Shown here in pieces: positions 1 to 11,800 of a stretch of DNA of 64,000 nt (the first letter of the stretch is position 1; every line of letters begins with the position of its first letter). The stretch comes from Paragorgia papillata. Taxonomy: Eukaryota; Cnidaria; Anthozoa; Scleralcyonacea; Coralliidae. The notes beneath the pieces were generated by a model. The model saw only the letters and a program-made list of their open reading frames with translations. It searched no databases and was not told the origin of the DNA. The stretch lies in assembly GCA_035771165.1 (NCBI GenBank), contig JAWNZC010000014.1:1193001-1257000 (forward strand), in the 5' to 3' direction. Position numbers and translations under genes: made by a program.

Positions 1-77
1 TTAAGTCAGTCTACGTCATGGCGATTACAAAACCACGTTTGGACAGGTAATTAATGTAACTAAAGTACTACACTTAA

Positions 78-403
78 AGGTGCCCTCCAGTCCGTTCTGC
101 GCATGTACGAATCTAATGTTTCAGCATCTAACATCTCTATTTAGAAAAAATATACTGATACCTTATTCAAGATTGTAAGGTTTTCTTGCTTCCTCTTCAT
201 TATTTGTACCCAAAACAAAACATTCAGAAGAAATAGATGAAATCCGAAGAGATGTCCTCGCCGAATCGCTTGGTTTTCTGCCATGTTGTTCCTAACAGTT
301 TACATTGTTCTGAGTACTTCATGTAATTATCTACGAATGTCAAGTTTGAGGGTCCTCATAAACAAAGATTCGGATCATGCGCAGAACGGACTGGACGACA
401 CCA
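78..403. repeat. MITE with TTAA target duplication (copy A)
   Basis: The two ends are inverted repeats of about 35 bp sharing the core CCAGTCCGTTCTGCGCATG. Both sides are bounded by TTAA (74-77 and 404-407), as expected for piggyBac-type target duplication. There is no coding capacity. The same element sits in copy B (16051-16367), so it predates the segmental duplication. Family assignment rests only on the TTAA flanks. Confidence 0.6.
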
Positions 404-544
404 TTAACATTTATTGTACAAAACCTCTTGAGCTTAACCCCTTGACTAACAGGGGTTTTCCCCTCACGAGTAAAATCGTCTAGAGCCCGAGTAAAATACT
501 AAAGGTGTGTCTACATGCGTGCTTAGGAGTCTCTTTTTCGTTCG

Positions 545-632
545 CCTTAGTTCTTATTTTTTCTTATTTCTTCTTATTTCTTATTTCTCCTTATTTCTTC
601 TTAATTCTTATCTATTTCTTCTTCTTCTTAGT
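545..632. repeat. Pyrimidine-rich TTCTTATTT microsatellite
   Basis: This is an imperfect run of TTCTTATTT-like units. It recurs in copy B at about 16515-16600 with different unit numbers. Open frames across it are low-complexity and are not believed to be genes. Confidence 0.7.
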
Positions 633-828
633 GATTTTCGAAGTAGTCAAGAAAGGACATACTGTTGGTGTTCGCTACTTAACAACATATGTTGGAAATA
701 ATAAAGTTGAACCAAGTGATTTACACAAAATTGTTTTTATTATGCTGATTTGAAATTAGGTGTCAACGAAGAAGAGACGAATGCGAGATAAAAGAAACAT
801 CTAAGAAAATGAAAGGAATAAAATAAGA

Positions 829-2520
829 TGAAGAAACGACACAGTAGTGAGTGCGGTGACACAAAAAACGTTAGAATATTTACCCAGTCATCTACAAAAA
901 GAAAAATTTGTGTCTACAATAACGACGACGTCGAGTGAAAGCACGCCTGTAGCAGTTGGCCCGCCAATAGCAGATCTGATAAAATTGGCTGATTTCGATA
1001 CACCATATAAATGTGTTAAAAATAGATTAAATTCTATATAGTATTCAAAAACCAAGTAAAAGTTTGATGACAGACTATTTATGCGCATGTATATACCTGA
1101 TTGATATTAAACGTCTGCATGTGCACGTGCAAGACGTAAATATTCACGACATTCTCTTACATATATTGGAATAATTACGATTTATCGACTAACAAAAATA
1201 TAAAGGAAAACGAAAAAAAGTTATCTGGATGAGAAAAATAAGAACGTGAATGAGTCAATGCGCACGTAATGAGCAAAATGCAGATCGATGAAGGAGCACA
1301 ACGCGCGCACGTCATGAGCAAAATGTGCGAGTGTAATGGGCAAAATGCGAATGTGAATGATGAGCACAATGCGCATAATGAGCACAATGCGCATAATGAG
1401 CAAAATGCGCATCTGAGTTTTGTTCGGAGTTCTATATTCTATAAAATCAATGCATGACGATAACGTTTTTGTCCCACATGTTAACTGTATATATTATAGT
1501 AATTTCTCTCTGTTAGTTTTCTCATTTCTCTTCATTTTTGCCTGTTTTAAGAGATCTATGAGTAATTGTTATCAGTGTTATCAGTGTTTGAAACGTTTTT
1601 CGTCTGGGTATTACGTAAGATGTCATTAAGCCAGCATTTGTAATTATCCACAGTCCATAGGACAATGTAACAGTTCAGAGGAAGAATACGATACAGATAG
1701 GCATAACGATGTGATGATGAGAGATAAATCGTTTAATAAAATACAACATCTGGCAGTCGATGACTGAATTACATGTGTAGATAAAAATTTACATCTTGGA
1801 ATAGGTAATACTGTTAAAAATAAGAAATTATATTCTGACGTAACTATTTAAAAAAAAAAGATGGGAAGATGGATCCTTTACGAGATGCTCTGGTCGAAAA
1901 AACGATGCCGGAAGAAAATAACATCACTGTCGACGAAGCTATGCAACGTGCATATACGCCATCTTGCTTGCAGAATATACTAGAGATATATAAATACCAT
2001 ACAAAAAGTGCATTCGATTGTTACAATGACTTCACAACGTGATAGTGTCCACAAGAAATTTATGAAAACAATAAAACGTTTAATCGATAAAGAAGGCTAC
2101 GATGAACATAATACAAATATATAAACTAAAAACAAAAGAAATTGTACTGGGAACAAAAGTCATTTGACAGGTGATTCATATTCTCTTGTAACTTATATTC
2201 TGTAAGCGCTTCAATTACTTTTGCCTTCATTTCTATTTACAAAAACTCTTGCAATATTTTAATTAGCGTCAGTTTGAATACTTTCACTTTTGTCTGTATG
2301 GCGCAATTTTCAAACGTCTTTAACAATGTACCGTCAGATTTGTTCTTTTATCAATTCATTGTGGCATATTTGGAATGAAACACTTTTACTGATTCTCCTG
2401 TGTCAATTTGGAAAACAATTTGCGACCATGTGGCATGAAATCATATCGATTGCACTAATTTACCTTGGGGCTTGGATTAAATTAATGAAACTAAACTCAT
2501 TGCATTTTATTTAAAACTTT
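829..2520 (+). other. Run of small decayed ORFs, unrecognised (copy A)
   Basis: Several short same-strand reading frames follow one another: 829-939, an overlapping frame to 1041, a cysteine-rich frame at 1558-1767, 1869-2042 (57 codons), about 2027-2125, and 2290-2514. Their compositions look protein-like (acidic, basic and Cys-rich patches) but each is short, and the Cys-rich frame has an internal TAA. I recognise no family. They may be the residue of one spliced gene or of a compact mobile or viral-type element. Similar frames occur in copy B, one with an extra premature stop. A short GCGCATAATGAGCA-type repeat lies at 1330-1410. Confidence 0.3.
1558..1767 (+). pseudogene. Cys-rich, zinc-finger-like ORF with one internal stop
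   Basis: A 70-codon frame starts with ATG and carries closely spaced cysteines and a CH pair (CYQCYQC near the start, RCH at codons 21-23). It then has an in-frame TAA at 1627-1629, and the frame stays open through two more cysteines and an acidic stretch to TGA at 1765-1767. The spacing recalls a small zinc-binding module, but no family is identified. Copy B (17520-17729) keeps the same internal stop and has lost one cysteine, so it is probably dead in both. Confidence 0.3.
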
Positions 2521-2853
2521 ATTTCAATATTATATAATTGTTACATGCCGACGAAAGTTTGATCTATTAATGCATTTCAAACGATGACAATATAATTGCA
2601 TATATTCTAAATTTATTCATAAATGCTTCAATCATCTTCGTCTTGAGCAAACAATAAGAAAGCAAATCATGCAATATGTTTTTAAAACATTTGAAAACGT
2701 AAATTACAGCTGCTTGACACTTCAGTTTAAAAGCGCACATTTTATAGTCCAATAAATTAATAATGCTCATATAGTCCTTTCAACCTTAACATACACTCCA
2801 ACCACATAGTCAGATTAAACAGGCTATCAAAATAATGTCTGTACACATTGGAG

Positions 2854-3534
2854 GGTTCAGGGTACTTTAAAATCTTGCAAGCCTCCACAATGGAGAAGTC
2901 CATGATATCTTCACGATGAACAGATTACATCACCTGGTCTGCATAGGTCAACCATCGTTCGCCTTCATCCGCGACATCACAACTCTCTCTCATCGCTGTC
3001 CATTGATCACCATCGATCTTATCCATGTTTACACATGATGGCAGTTAACGTTTTCAAAGTGTTGAATTTCTCTATGGATAAACTCCATAAAGACAAGATC
3101 ATTCAGCCGCTGAGGAGTTAGGCAGTTATTATATTTAGCCTTAATTTCCTCATGACCACAATCTCACTTATTTAATAGTTGAGTTGGTTTTCTTTTTTCT
3201 TTCTAGGGACGTATCTACGATAAGGTTGTATATAGATATTGCCCCGGTCGACAGGGCAATATGTACTATTTAAAACACGTTCTGCGAGTGTTTTGAATGG
3301 CTTAAAAAACGATCACCATTTGGTAAGTTCGTTGGCGTAGTAATTTTGAAAAATAACGTTGTCTAAGGCGAGAAAATCAAAGCTAAAGTTTATGTAAATC
3401 AGGAGGATTCTTTATCAGATATAAAACCACGGACATGATACTGATTTCCTTTGTGTTTTCCTCATGAATTTTAATGAGTTTTTGAAATAGTAATTAATAT
3501 GTTTTCTAGAAAACCTCCTCAACTATTAAATAAG
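2854..3534. repeat. Segment inverted relative to copy B
   Basis: This segment corresponds to the reverse complement of 19986-20441 in copy B, while the sequence on both sides is collinear between the copies. Its right part (3167-3534) is a MITE-like element whose ends are inverted repeats built on CTTATTTAATAGTTGAG followed by GGTTTTC. Copy B has an internally deleted version (about 144 bp). The remaining 312 bp is non-element flank carried along in the inversion. Confidence 0.7.
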
Positions 3535-3828
3535 TCGGATAAGTACCTCGAACGTCTGCTTTTATCCAAATAAACCCCTCGGGCCGGGCGTGCGGCCCTG
3601 CGGGCTGTATTTGGCTAAAAGCTTCGGTTCTCGGTATTTATTCTATATTTGTCAAACTGGTTTCTAGCTTTTCATACTTTGTGAGCCACCTACGCGCGCA
3701 GAACAGCTTTACTCAGAGCCCAGGCTCATAAGTACATGCAGGATACCTACTAGCCAATCAGTAATCACCATGGGCATTTAACACACGTTAAATGAGATGC
3801 AAAAGTAATTAATTGCACGACCAAGCTG

Positions 3829-3927
3829 TATTAAAGGAACGTATCCCCACCCAGTTCACAACAAGCTATACAACGCCCAAGAAAGAAAGAGCAAGCAGCT
3901 TATAACTACGAACTGTCGTTATTTCAG
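3829..3927 (+). promoter_or_regulatory. Candidate core promoter and 5' UTR exon of EGF-TLDc gene A
   Basis: TATTAAAG at 3829-3836 lies 29 bases before an initiator-like TCA centred on 3858. An exon-like stretch then runs to a consensus donor, CAG|GTAGGG, at 3927/3928. The coding exon has a matching acceptor at 5769 (polypyrimidine then CAG) about 50 bases before the ATG, implying a 1.8-kb 5' UTR intron. The whole arrangement is conserved in copy B (21179-21277). This is inference from consensus sites only. Confidence 0.4.
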
Positions 3928-4808
3928 GTAGGGCCGATATATAGACTTTATGTTTTAAGTTCAATTCAACTTTTATATTCTTAACTTGTAATTTTGATCA
4001 CCTATTTTCTAAGTTATATGTATCTCCAATAGAGTTCTGTTCGGTGTAAATATTTGTCTGTATAACACTAATTGTGTGTGTATTGTATATACATAGTTTA
4101 TTTTTAGTGAAATCTTAAACGTCCTGCCGTCATTCGTCCTGAAGACTAACGTTGCATGCTTTATAAGTATTCGTTGCCATTCAGCTGAGAATTTATTTTT
4201 TACTCTAAAGTTTTACTAGGAATTTGGATTTAAGTGTATTTTCTGTACTTTACTGAAATGCATGGTTGAACAACCGTGTCGAAGTTGAACCTTTGTCAGC
4301 TTTAACGTTATAATATCGCCTAGCTAATCTTTATTGTCTACTAAAGGATGCAATTTTCGAAAGAATTATTCTTCTGGGGGCTATCGTCGGTTGAATTTTA
4401 TTGCTCGACAAATAAACGTTCGCTTTGCTCAACTTTCCTGCTACTTCGCTGATCAATACAACCAAATATAAATAGATATGTGAATGTTTTAATAATACTT
4501 GAATGACAAATTACAAAAATTATAACTGCAAATCCTTGTCTAAGATATATTAATAGAGTTAAGCGTCTATCTACATGCAAGAGTCCTTTGTACAAGAAAC
4601 CCATAGCACTTTCCTAACAATACTTTCCTGAATTTCGTAAATATCTTAACAAATCAACAAAGTTTGTTTTCCCTGCTTATATATACTATCTTAAAACTAT
4701 GAAATCTTCAAATACTGAAAAAAAATAGAACTGACAATTTGAACAGGTCGCGGTCAAAGTTCATATCCGTCTAATTATTATTCAGCCAAGAAGCATAAAT
4801 TCATCAAA

Positions 4809-5436
4809 GGGGGCCAATTTGCATAATTATTTTAATTAATTACGGTCCAGCGATCTGATGATACTAAACTGCCTTCGAAGAAAAACTTTGATTTTGTTCT
4901 TCCCTTAGCTTTTTCTAATGTCATGAGTTTGGCACCAAAGTTCGATGAACTACGAGGATTTTTTTTATCTGAATACAAATTTGATATCTGCCTTTTATCA
5001 GAAACTTGGTTAAAAGATTTAATTGAGTAAGGCCTGGTTTCCATATAGCCGTAAGAGCTGGCGGCATGGCTGCGGCAAGAGGAAATGGTCCAATCGCATA
5101 CAGCTTTTTATTGCTGGCTAATTCAACCCTGTCTATGATTGGACCATCGCCCTTTGCCACGGCCATGCCGCCGGCTCTTACGCCTATACGGAAACCAAGC
5201 TTAAGCATCAACTCCATCGAAGCGGGGCCAATTTGCATAATAATTTATTTACAGTCCAGTAATCGAGTAATATTACACTGTCTTCAAGGTAAAATTTTCA
5301 TTTTGTCCCTTCTTTAGCTCTGTCTAATGTCATAAGTTTGGCACCAAAGCTTCATTAACTACGGGTCTTTTTTTCTAAACACAAAGTTCATATCTGCCTT
5401 TTAACAGAAACTTTGTTAAAAGATTTAATTGAGGAC
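4809..5436. repeat. Direct repeat pair of about 210 bp, first unit hit by a MITE
   Basis: Unit 1 (about 4809-5030) and unit 2 (about 5226-5433) share the string CCAATTTGCATAAT, the GTTTGGCACCAAAG block and the TTAAAAGATTTAATTGAG end. A MITE sits between the end of unit 1 and its continuation, while unit 2 gives an uninterrupted version of the site. Copy B has only the right part of one unit plus the MITE, so this segment has been rearranged between copies. Confidence 0.65.
5031..5201. repeat. Harbinger-like MITE with TAA target duplication (copy A)
   Basis: The inverted repeats are about 65 bp long, reading (A/G)GCCTGGTTTCCATATAG at the left and its counterpart at the right. They leave only a short centre and are flanked by TAA on both sides (5028-5030, 5202-5204). 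Open frames across it arise from the GC-rich arms and are not genes. Copy B carries it at 22045-22215. The TAA target and palindromic form fit PIF/Harbinger-type MITEs. Confidence 0.65.
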
Positions 5437-5816
5437 GGTGTTTTAAGCATTAACAATCATACATTTTGCCTGATGACCCCTAGCATGATGTCTTTGTTTA
5501 CAAGGGTCGCGGTGCTTTGGGAGGGGGGGGGGGGCAATTTTCAACCACTTTTTTCATGCTATAAAGATAATTTGGCAATTATAGCTTCACGTTGCAGTAT
5601 ATAGATGGGCGTTGTTGTGTTTTTGTTTTACCCTGCAGAATGTGTCGTCGAAATAGCCCTGTTGTTAAAGTGCCCTTAACCCCAAAATCAATTTTCAGCT
5701 CATAGAATATAGTCTTTATTTATAGTGTTTTGGTGATCATTGAGAAATGTATTTATTCTATTTTAACAGAAGACGTCACAACTTTTAATCGGCAACTTTA
5801 ATCTGAACTATTCAAG

Positions 5817-8800
5817 ATGAAAACGTTTGGGTTTGTCATGTTGGGCGGAATTTTCGTCTTATTCACAGGTATATATATATAGATATAGATATACAAAGAG
5901 TCTATCGTTTGCGTTAATACATTTAAGGGGTCGCTTACATGGGGAATTTTATCCGATATCTCTGTGGCTATATTAAAGCACTTTGTGTTACATGAAAGAC
6001 GGGCCAACCCGTTAACTGGTATTTTTATATATTGCTGTTTGCGGAGCCAACTTGCTGCCTTGCCGGTTGAACGAAATATAATTGTAACTACTTTTTGCTG
6101 CGTATGCCTGTTCGTCGAGCAGTTGAAAATATAGTTATTTACACGAGCGCTAGTTTGTCAGCTACCTTGCTTAGAATTTAATGGAGTAAACTTTTAATCT
6201 TTCAAGTAATGCCGCAAATACAATCCGGTTTGCAGTTGCCTATATATAGTTATAGTCAATTATGCACATATACTTTTGGTTTATTATTCTTTTACATTAT
6301 ATATTATAAAAGGACTCTAACGATCATTTTGGGAGATTATTTATGCATGGTTGTCAAGCCCACGGCTGTAATAAGCTGTAAATATTATTGAAAGACACGC
6401 TTCGACCGACAAGTCTTTGTTTAATTTACAATAATATATTCCGAAATTCCGGTTGAGCGATTGAACTCCAACGTTTATTATTAGTTCATTATTTACACAA
6501 TTTTGCATTTAAAGCTTGTCGTCCAGTTTCAAAATTTCCCTCGGTATAATATGATTTCAACAGGAACGACTTGGCAATTATAAAATTTAAATTAGCGTAA
6601 GGAAAGGTTTTCCTCTCAATTTCCTGCTGCTCCCTGTGCCCAAACCATTGTTTTCCCAGAAAAAATATTTCTTCTTGAATTACACACAAATCAAGAATTA
6701 CTTCTGCGAGCTAAAAAAATGGTTCTGCAGCGTCAACTAATCTAACACTTAAGTATAATTTGCATATTATATTCATGCAATAAAGATATATAGAAAAAGA
6801 ATTGCGCAGTTTATAAATGACGTGAGCCAACAGCTTGTTATTGCTCCGATGATCATGCATCACACTTCACACAACGAGGTCATAAGGGCTAATTTATATC
6901 CACATAAATAAATTCTAATTCGCCGACCATTTTTTAATAAGGTCCCCATACTAATATGCAAAAGTTATTGCGTGCTTATCATAGCAATAATCTATCGGAG
7001 TTACGACTTACAACCTGAAGAGCGGGTGAGCATTTTAATTCGTTTTACCGCTGTGAAAATAATTTTTTTTTAAATTTTCAGTAAAGTATTTGTTTAGCTT
7101 CTATAAACTCTTTAAGATAGCTAATTAAATTTACAAAAACATTTAGACCTACAAAAATATAGGGAAAGTTCATGCGCTGGATTATCGTTCTAATTCATAA
7201 AACAAAATATACGTGCTTTAGAACGTTTTTACAAAAAGGTGTTTGTAGGTTCCTCTTAGTATTTTTTATATTAATATTTTCCTTAAACAAGAAAGGTGTT
7301 AATTTCGTTGTCTTTTACTTATAATCTAGCACAAACAATGAAAGCTGATGAAGATGTTTGTAGAAATGGGGGAGAACCATTAACTGGCGACCACCAAAAG
7401 TGCTCGTGTCCTCATGGATATAAAGGATATGATTGCAGCCAGAAAGGTATCAAGTAGCAAGCATGCAGTTGAAATACAGTAGCTATATAGAAGAGGTCTG
7501 CATCTATCTTATTTTATATTTTAACATGACGTGTTAGTTTTCTTTATCGGTATTACGAAACAATTATCATTCGAAATGCCATTCCAGAGATTTAATTCAA
7601 AACTGGGAGTAAAATATACATTTGTAGTATATTTTGCAGTTTTTCGTTTCCTTGCTTGGTTTTTAAGATATTTCAGTTTGTTTTATATGTAAATACGTAT
7701 AGTGCATGCATGTTATACCACTCGTAAGCGTATGCAAACGCATCCGCTTATAGGAACGCATACGACTATGAATCTGCAATCTTGGCTACCCATTCGTGCC
7801 TCTTGAAGCTAGCTCAATGCTTAAAGCGTTCACTATAGTTTATAAAAAGTTACATGCATGTTGGGTCGCTGTCTGGGCTCAGATACATTTTTCTGAGTTT
7901 TTGAGCCCGACAAACTCAAAATGGCGTTATATACAATTAAGAAATGGTAACGTAATTTTCCGTGTGCGAGAGCAGATGTATTGTAAAACTATTAACATTT
8001 CCAAACATGGCATTTAGAGATTTTAATTTAAGGGAGTTTGTGTATTTATATATTTTACAGCCGCCGACATTAGTGAAGGTCCATCCTGTATATCTATGGG
8101 AGCTTTCCATTTACAGGTTAGATCGGTCAGTCCGGTTAAATGGAACACGATTCGTTTGAGACCTGGGATGGTCTGACTGGAAAATTTGGTCCTAATCAAA
8201 AGCAAGTCCATAATGGCCGGACTGACCGGTCTAACCTTGTCAATTGGAAAGCGACCTATGATTTACTGTTGCTGATCACTTGTAATTTGGTTCTTTTCAG
8301 TAACTCCATGTGAAGGAGAACCATGTAGAAATTTAGCAAAATGCGAGGACACCGTACATGGTACATTCTTTTGTAAATGTCCAGCAAATTACGAAGGAGT
8401 TCTGTGCGAGAGACGAGGTAAGAATATATTTAGCTGACGATCAAAGGCTATTTCGGTATATTCCAGCAAAAATATTTATTCAAAAAACCTTGATTAGTAT
8501 ACTGTATGTTACAAAAGATTCTTAGTGACAATTATGGCAATAATACATTAGCTTAATTTAATAATATATACTATAAAAATTTTAACGCACTATATACGTT
8601 CTTAAATTCCAGAACGTTAAAGCCTTGCTCACACGGGAACGTTTTTCTGCGTTTTTGTATATAGTTTCAAATAATGAGCTGATTGTTCTCGATTTCCTTG
8701 AGAACTGTAAACAATACAAAAACGCAGAAAAACGTTTCCGTGTGCATATAGTCTAAGTAACAGTCCGTGAAACACTACGACAAAACTATAAGGCGATTTA

Positions 8801-11800
8801 GTTTTGAAATTGTTAAAACAGCAGCATATTCCCCTAGCTGTATCTATTTTGAAGGGCTTTTATTAATGTAACCAAATTGAGTATAACAGAGCTCATATAT
8901 AACGTCTCAATTTGACAACAGTTATTTTTGTGGTCGTGGTGGTGCTGCTGCCCACATGTGGCGCAGCGATGTTTTGCTAATTTTAGAAGTGGGGGGACGC
9001 TCTTGAAAATCAAATGGGCGTGGTCACTCGATTGGGCGTGGCCAATGGCCATGAAATTAAACAAGCGGGGGTTTAGTCTAATAGACATGGTTGTTAAAAT
9101 ATGTCACATTTATTCTAGTTAAACAAACAATATATTTGATAATTATATATTACATTCTGCTTATGAACGCAGGCGACAAACTGATTTGTAATTTAAACTA
9201 CTGTTTGATGTAAAAATGTCTAAAATGTCTGAGCTTTAAAGTAATTTCCAGACGGCTTGCTTCGTAGTTGTCTCTTCATTATCTTCCAACTTGCGTTTCT
9301 TTACTCTTTGATCATCTGCTGAATCATGTTAATTTCTTATTGAATCATTTTATGGAACATTGATCATTTTAATGTTCATTTTAATGTTTAATTTCGCGAT
9401 TGCGCGAAAGACTATACTAATTATATCCTGCTGGCCTGCTGGGCTGCTGCCTGACGTTACCCGCGCTTATGACAATAAGTATTTATCTAAGCGGACGTCT
9501 ATTATCAGACTCTAGTATTTTTGTGCTAGTCTGCTAGAATTTTCTGCAAGTATATCAAGTTTCAAGCAGATTAAAATAGTGACAAAATTACGTTCTGAAG
9601 TATTTCCACGTAGGATGCTGAGCAATTATTGCCAAAAATAACACGTATGTAGAACAAGTGATAGCCAAAATTATTTGGACGGTGTCGAACGGCGTTCACT
9701 GAACTTCACTCATATTTAATCCCTGCCAGGAGGAACGGCGTTCCCCCATGTTTGATTTCGGCAGGGGGGACGCCGTTCCCCTGGTAAAAAAGGTGGGGGA
9801 CGGCGTTCCCCCGCGTTCCCCCTGGAAAACATCGCTGATGTGGCGTAGAAAGCTAAGTCGCATCCGGGAACTTAATAGTATTTAACGGAAAGTAAGAGCC
9901 ACAAAGTTTCACTGAATTTGGTTGTCGTAAATGCCCAAAACGCCGATAACCTACAAGGCACCACCTGGAAATGAAAGTATAAATAAAAGAAATTATGCGG
10001 CTAAGCTCAAGTAATCCGGAGGCGGGCGGTTTTTCAGGCCAGAAAACATGTTGCAATTTGACTCCATGTGTACGATCATCAGTGCATCGACGATCTTTAA
10101 ACGACAGCTATGAGTAAACAATGGTGGTTGATTTTACCACTTGTAGTACTTGGAATATTTCGGGCTGTGATCTCTCTTGAAAGGCATAATAGTCTTTAAT
10201 AGTAGTCTAGAGTGTTTGTAGTATTTGGAATATATCGGCTGTGATCTCTCTTGAAAGGCATAATAGTCTTTAGTAGTAGTCTAGAGTGTAAGGTGCAGTT
10301 TCAAAAGAGTCCAAATGAGCACACGCTCTGCCCTGTCACCGCCATTCTGAATACAAGGTTCACTTTGAGGATTCTGTGAGGAGGCACACGAACACGCCAG
10401 CCAATCACGGAAGAGAATTAAGCAAACCATACAACTAACCTACTCTCCCTCGCGAAATATTTGGACAACCGCTCAGCAACTGGCATTCTACGCCATGCAT
10501 CTAATAATTTTCTCGACTCATTGTTCTCGAACACGATTTCTTTAATGGCGGTTGTTTTTAATTCAAAACTGTATAACTTGTTTTTTTGAATAAAACTTTC
10601 AACAGCGGGCACTAATACATTTAATCAGAAAGTCAATTTCAATTAGCTTTAAATTATTGTTTTTATCAGTGCGACCTTGTGACAGAAAGCCTTGTCAAAA
10701 TGGAGGAAACTGCACAGATGATGGCGTAAAGTGCTTCAAATGTGAATGTACTTCTGGATTCAAGGGATTTGACTGCTCGGAAAAAAGTAAGTTGTTTATA
10801 TATATATATATATATATATATTATAAAACCTTGTATTATTTGTACTATTTTTACAAAATACACATCTAACTCACAACTTAAGTTGTATAAAAGAAACTGC
10901 TAAAAGAGTCGTTGCGTAAAGATGTGCCCAAAACAAGAAAAAGAACAAGAAAAAAATCGTGTAAAGTGGGCACTGACAGTTAAGAAGGAAGCCAGTTAAG
11001 AGGGAAGCTAACCGCCGAGCTACTGACAATTAAACAACTTGATATAATTTTTGTAGTTTGCAAAAAAATGCTATGGAATGAAGTAAAAAAACGTATAGGT
11101 TAAGTTAGATTTAAAACTTACTGGTCCTGTTTATATGTAAATTAGTGAGTAGTCGCCATCATTAACTCAACAAGAATACTTGTCAGACTCTGCCACTTGA
11201 GTTCTTTATATACTGTACGTGTAGGAGAAGTTAGCTATTCGTCTGGGGCTCGTAAACCATTTCGGTCACCTCAAGTGAAAAAAACCCGAGTGTTTGCCTT
11301 TCCCGATGCAAAAATCTGTATATATTATCTAATATTATATTATTATATTATATTATATTATATTATATTATATTATATTATATTATATTATATTATATTA
11401 TAATATCCAAACACCGATCAACTTGAGATTTAGTATCAAATAAATAATTTGCAAATTCATGTAGTGTGGAATTTTGCGATGTTAACATGCGCTACATTTC
11501 TTTCAGTCCAACATTTGTTTGTTAGTCACTAGTGCCTTTTTTTGCAAACGTTGCAATCCTGCAAACAGTATTTTCACTACACTTTAATCTTTCTTATCAA
11601 TTTTTATTTGTAGTTTAATTAGTGGACCTTTTATTAACAAAACTATTTCTGAACACGGATTTCTTTTACAGTATTGCCTTGCGAGGTTTCTCCCTGCAAA
11701 AATGGAGGAATTTGCTCCAATTTGAAAGAAGGTGGTTTCAAATGTGCTTGCAAGAATGGATACGGTGGAGTACTATGCGATAACAAAGGTAATGCCTAAT

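Noticed and set aside
847..1041. 64-codon frame as a stand-alone gene
   Set aside because: The start region is out of frame with the equally plausible upstream ATG at 829, and tetramer indels in copy B disrupt it; kept only as part of the decayed ORF cluster.
2290..2514. 74-codon frame with identical translation in both units (also 19283-19507)
   Set aside because: Identity is explained by recent duplication of the DNA; the protein is hydrophobic and tryptophan-rich without recognisable domains, and neighbouring frames look equally protein-like.
4921..5238. 105-codon minus-strand frame and its plus-strand partner at 5066-5317
   Set aside because: Both arise from the GC-rich arms of the palindromic MITE; the two arms give mirrored translations and no family resemblance.
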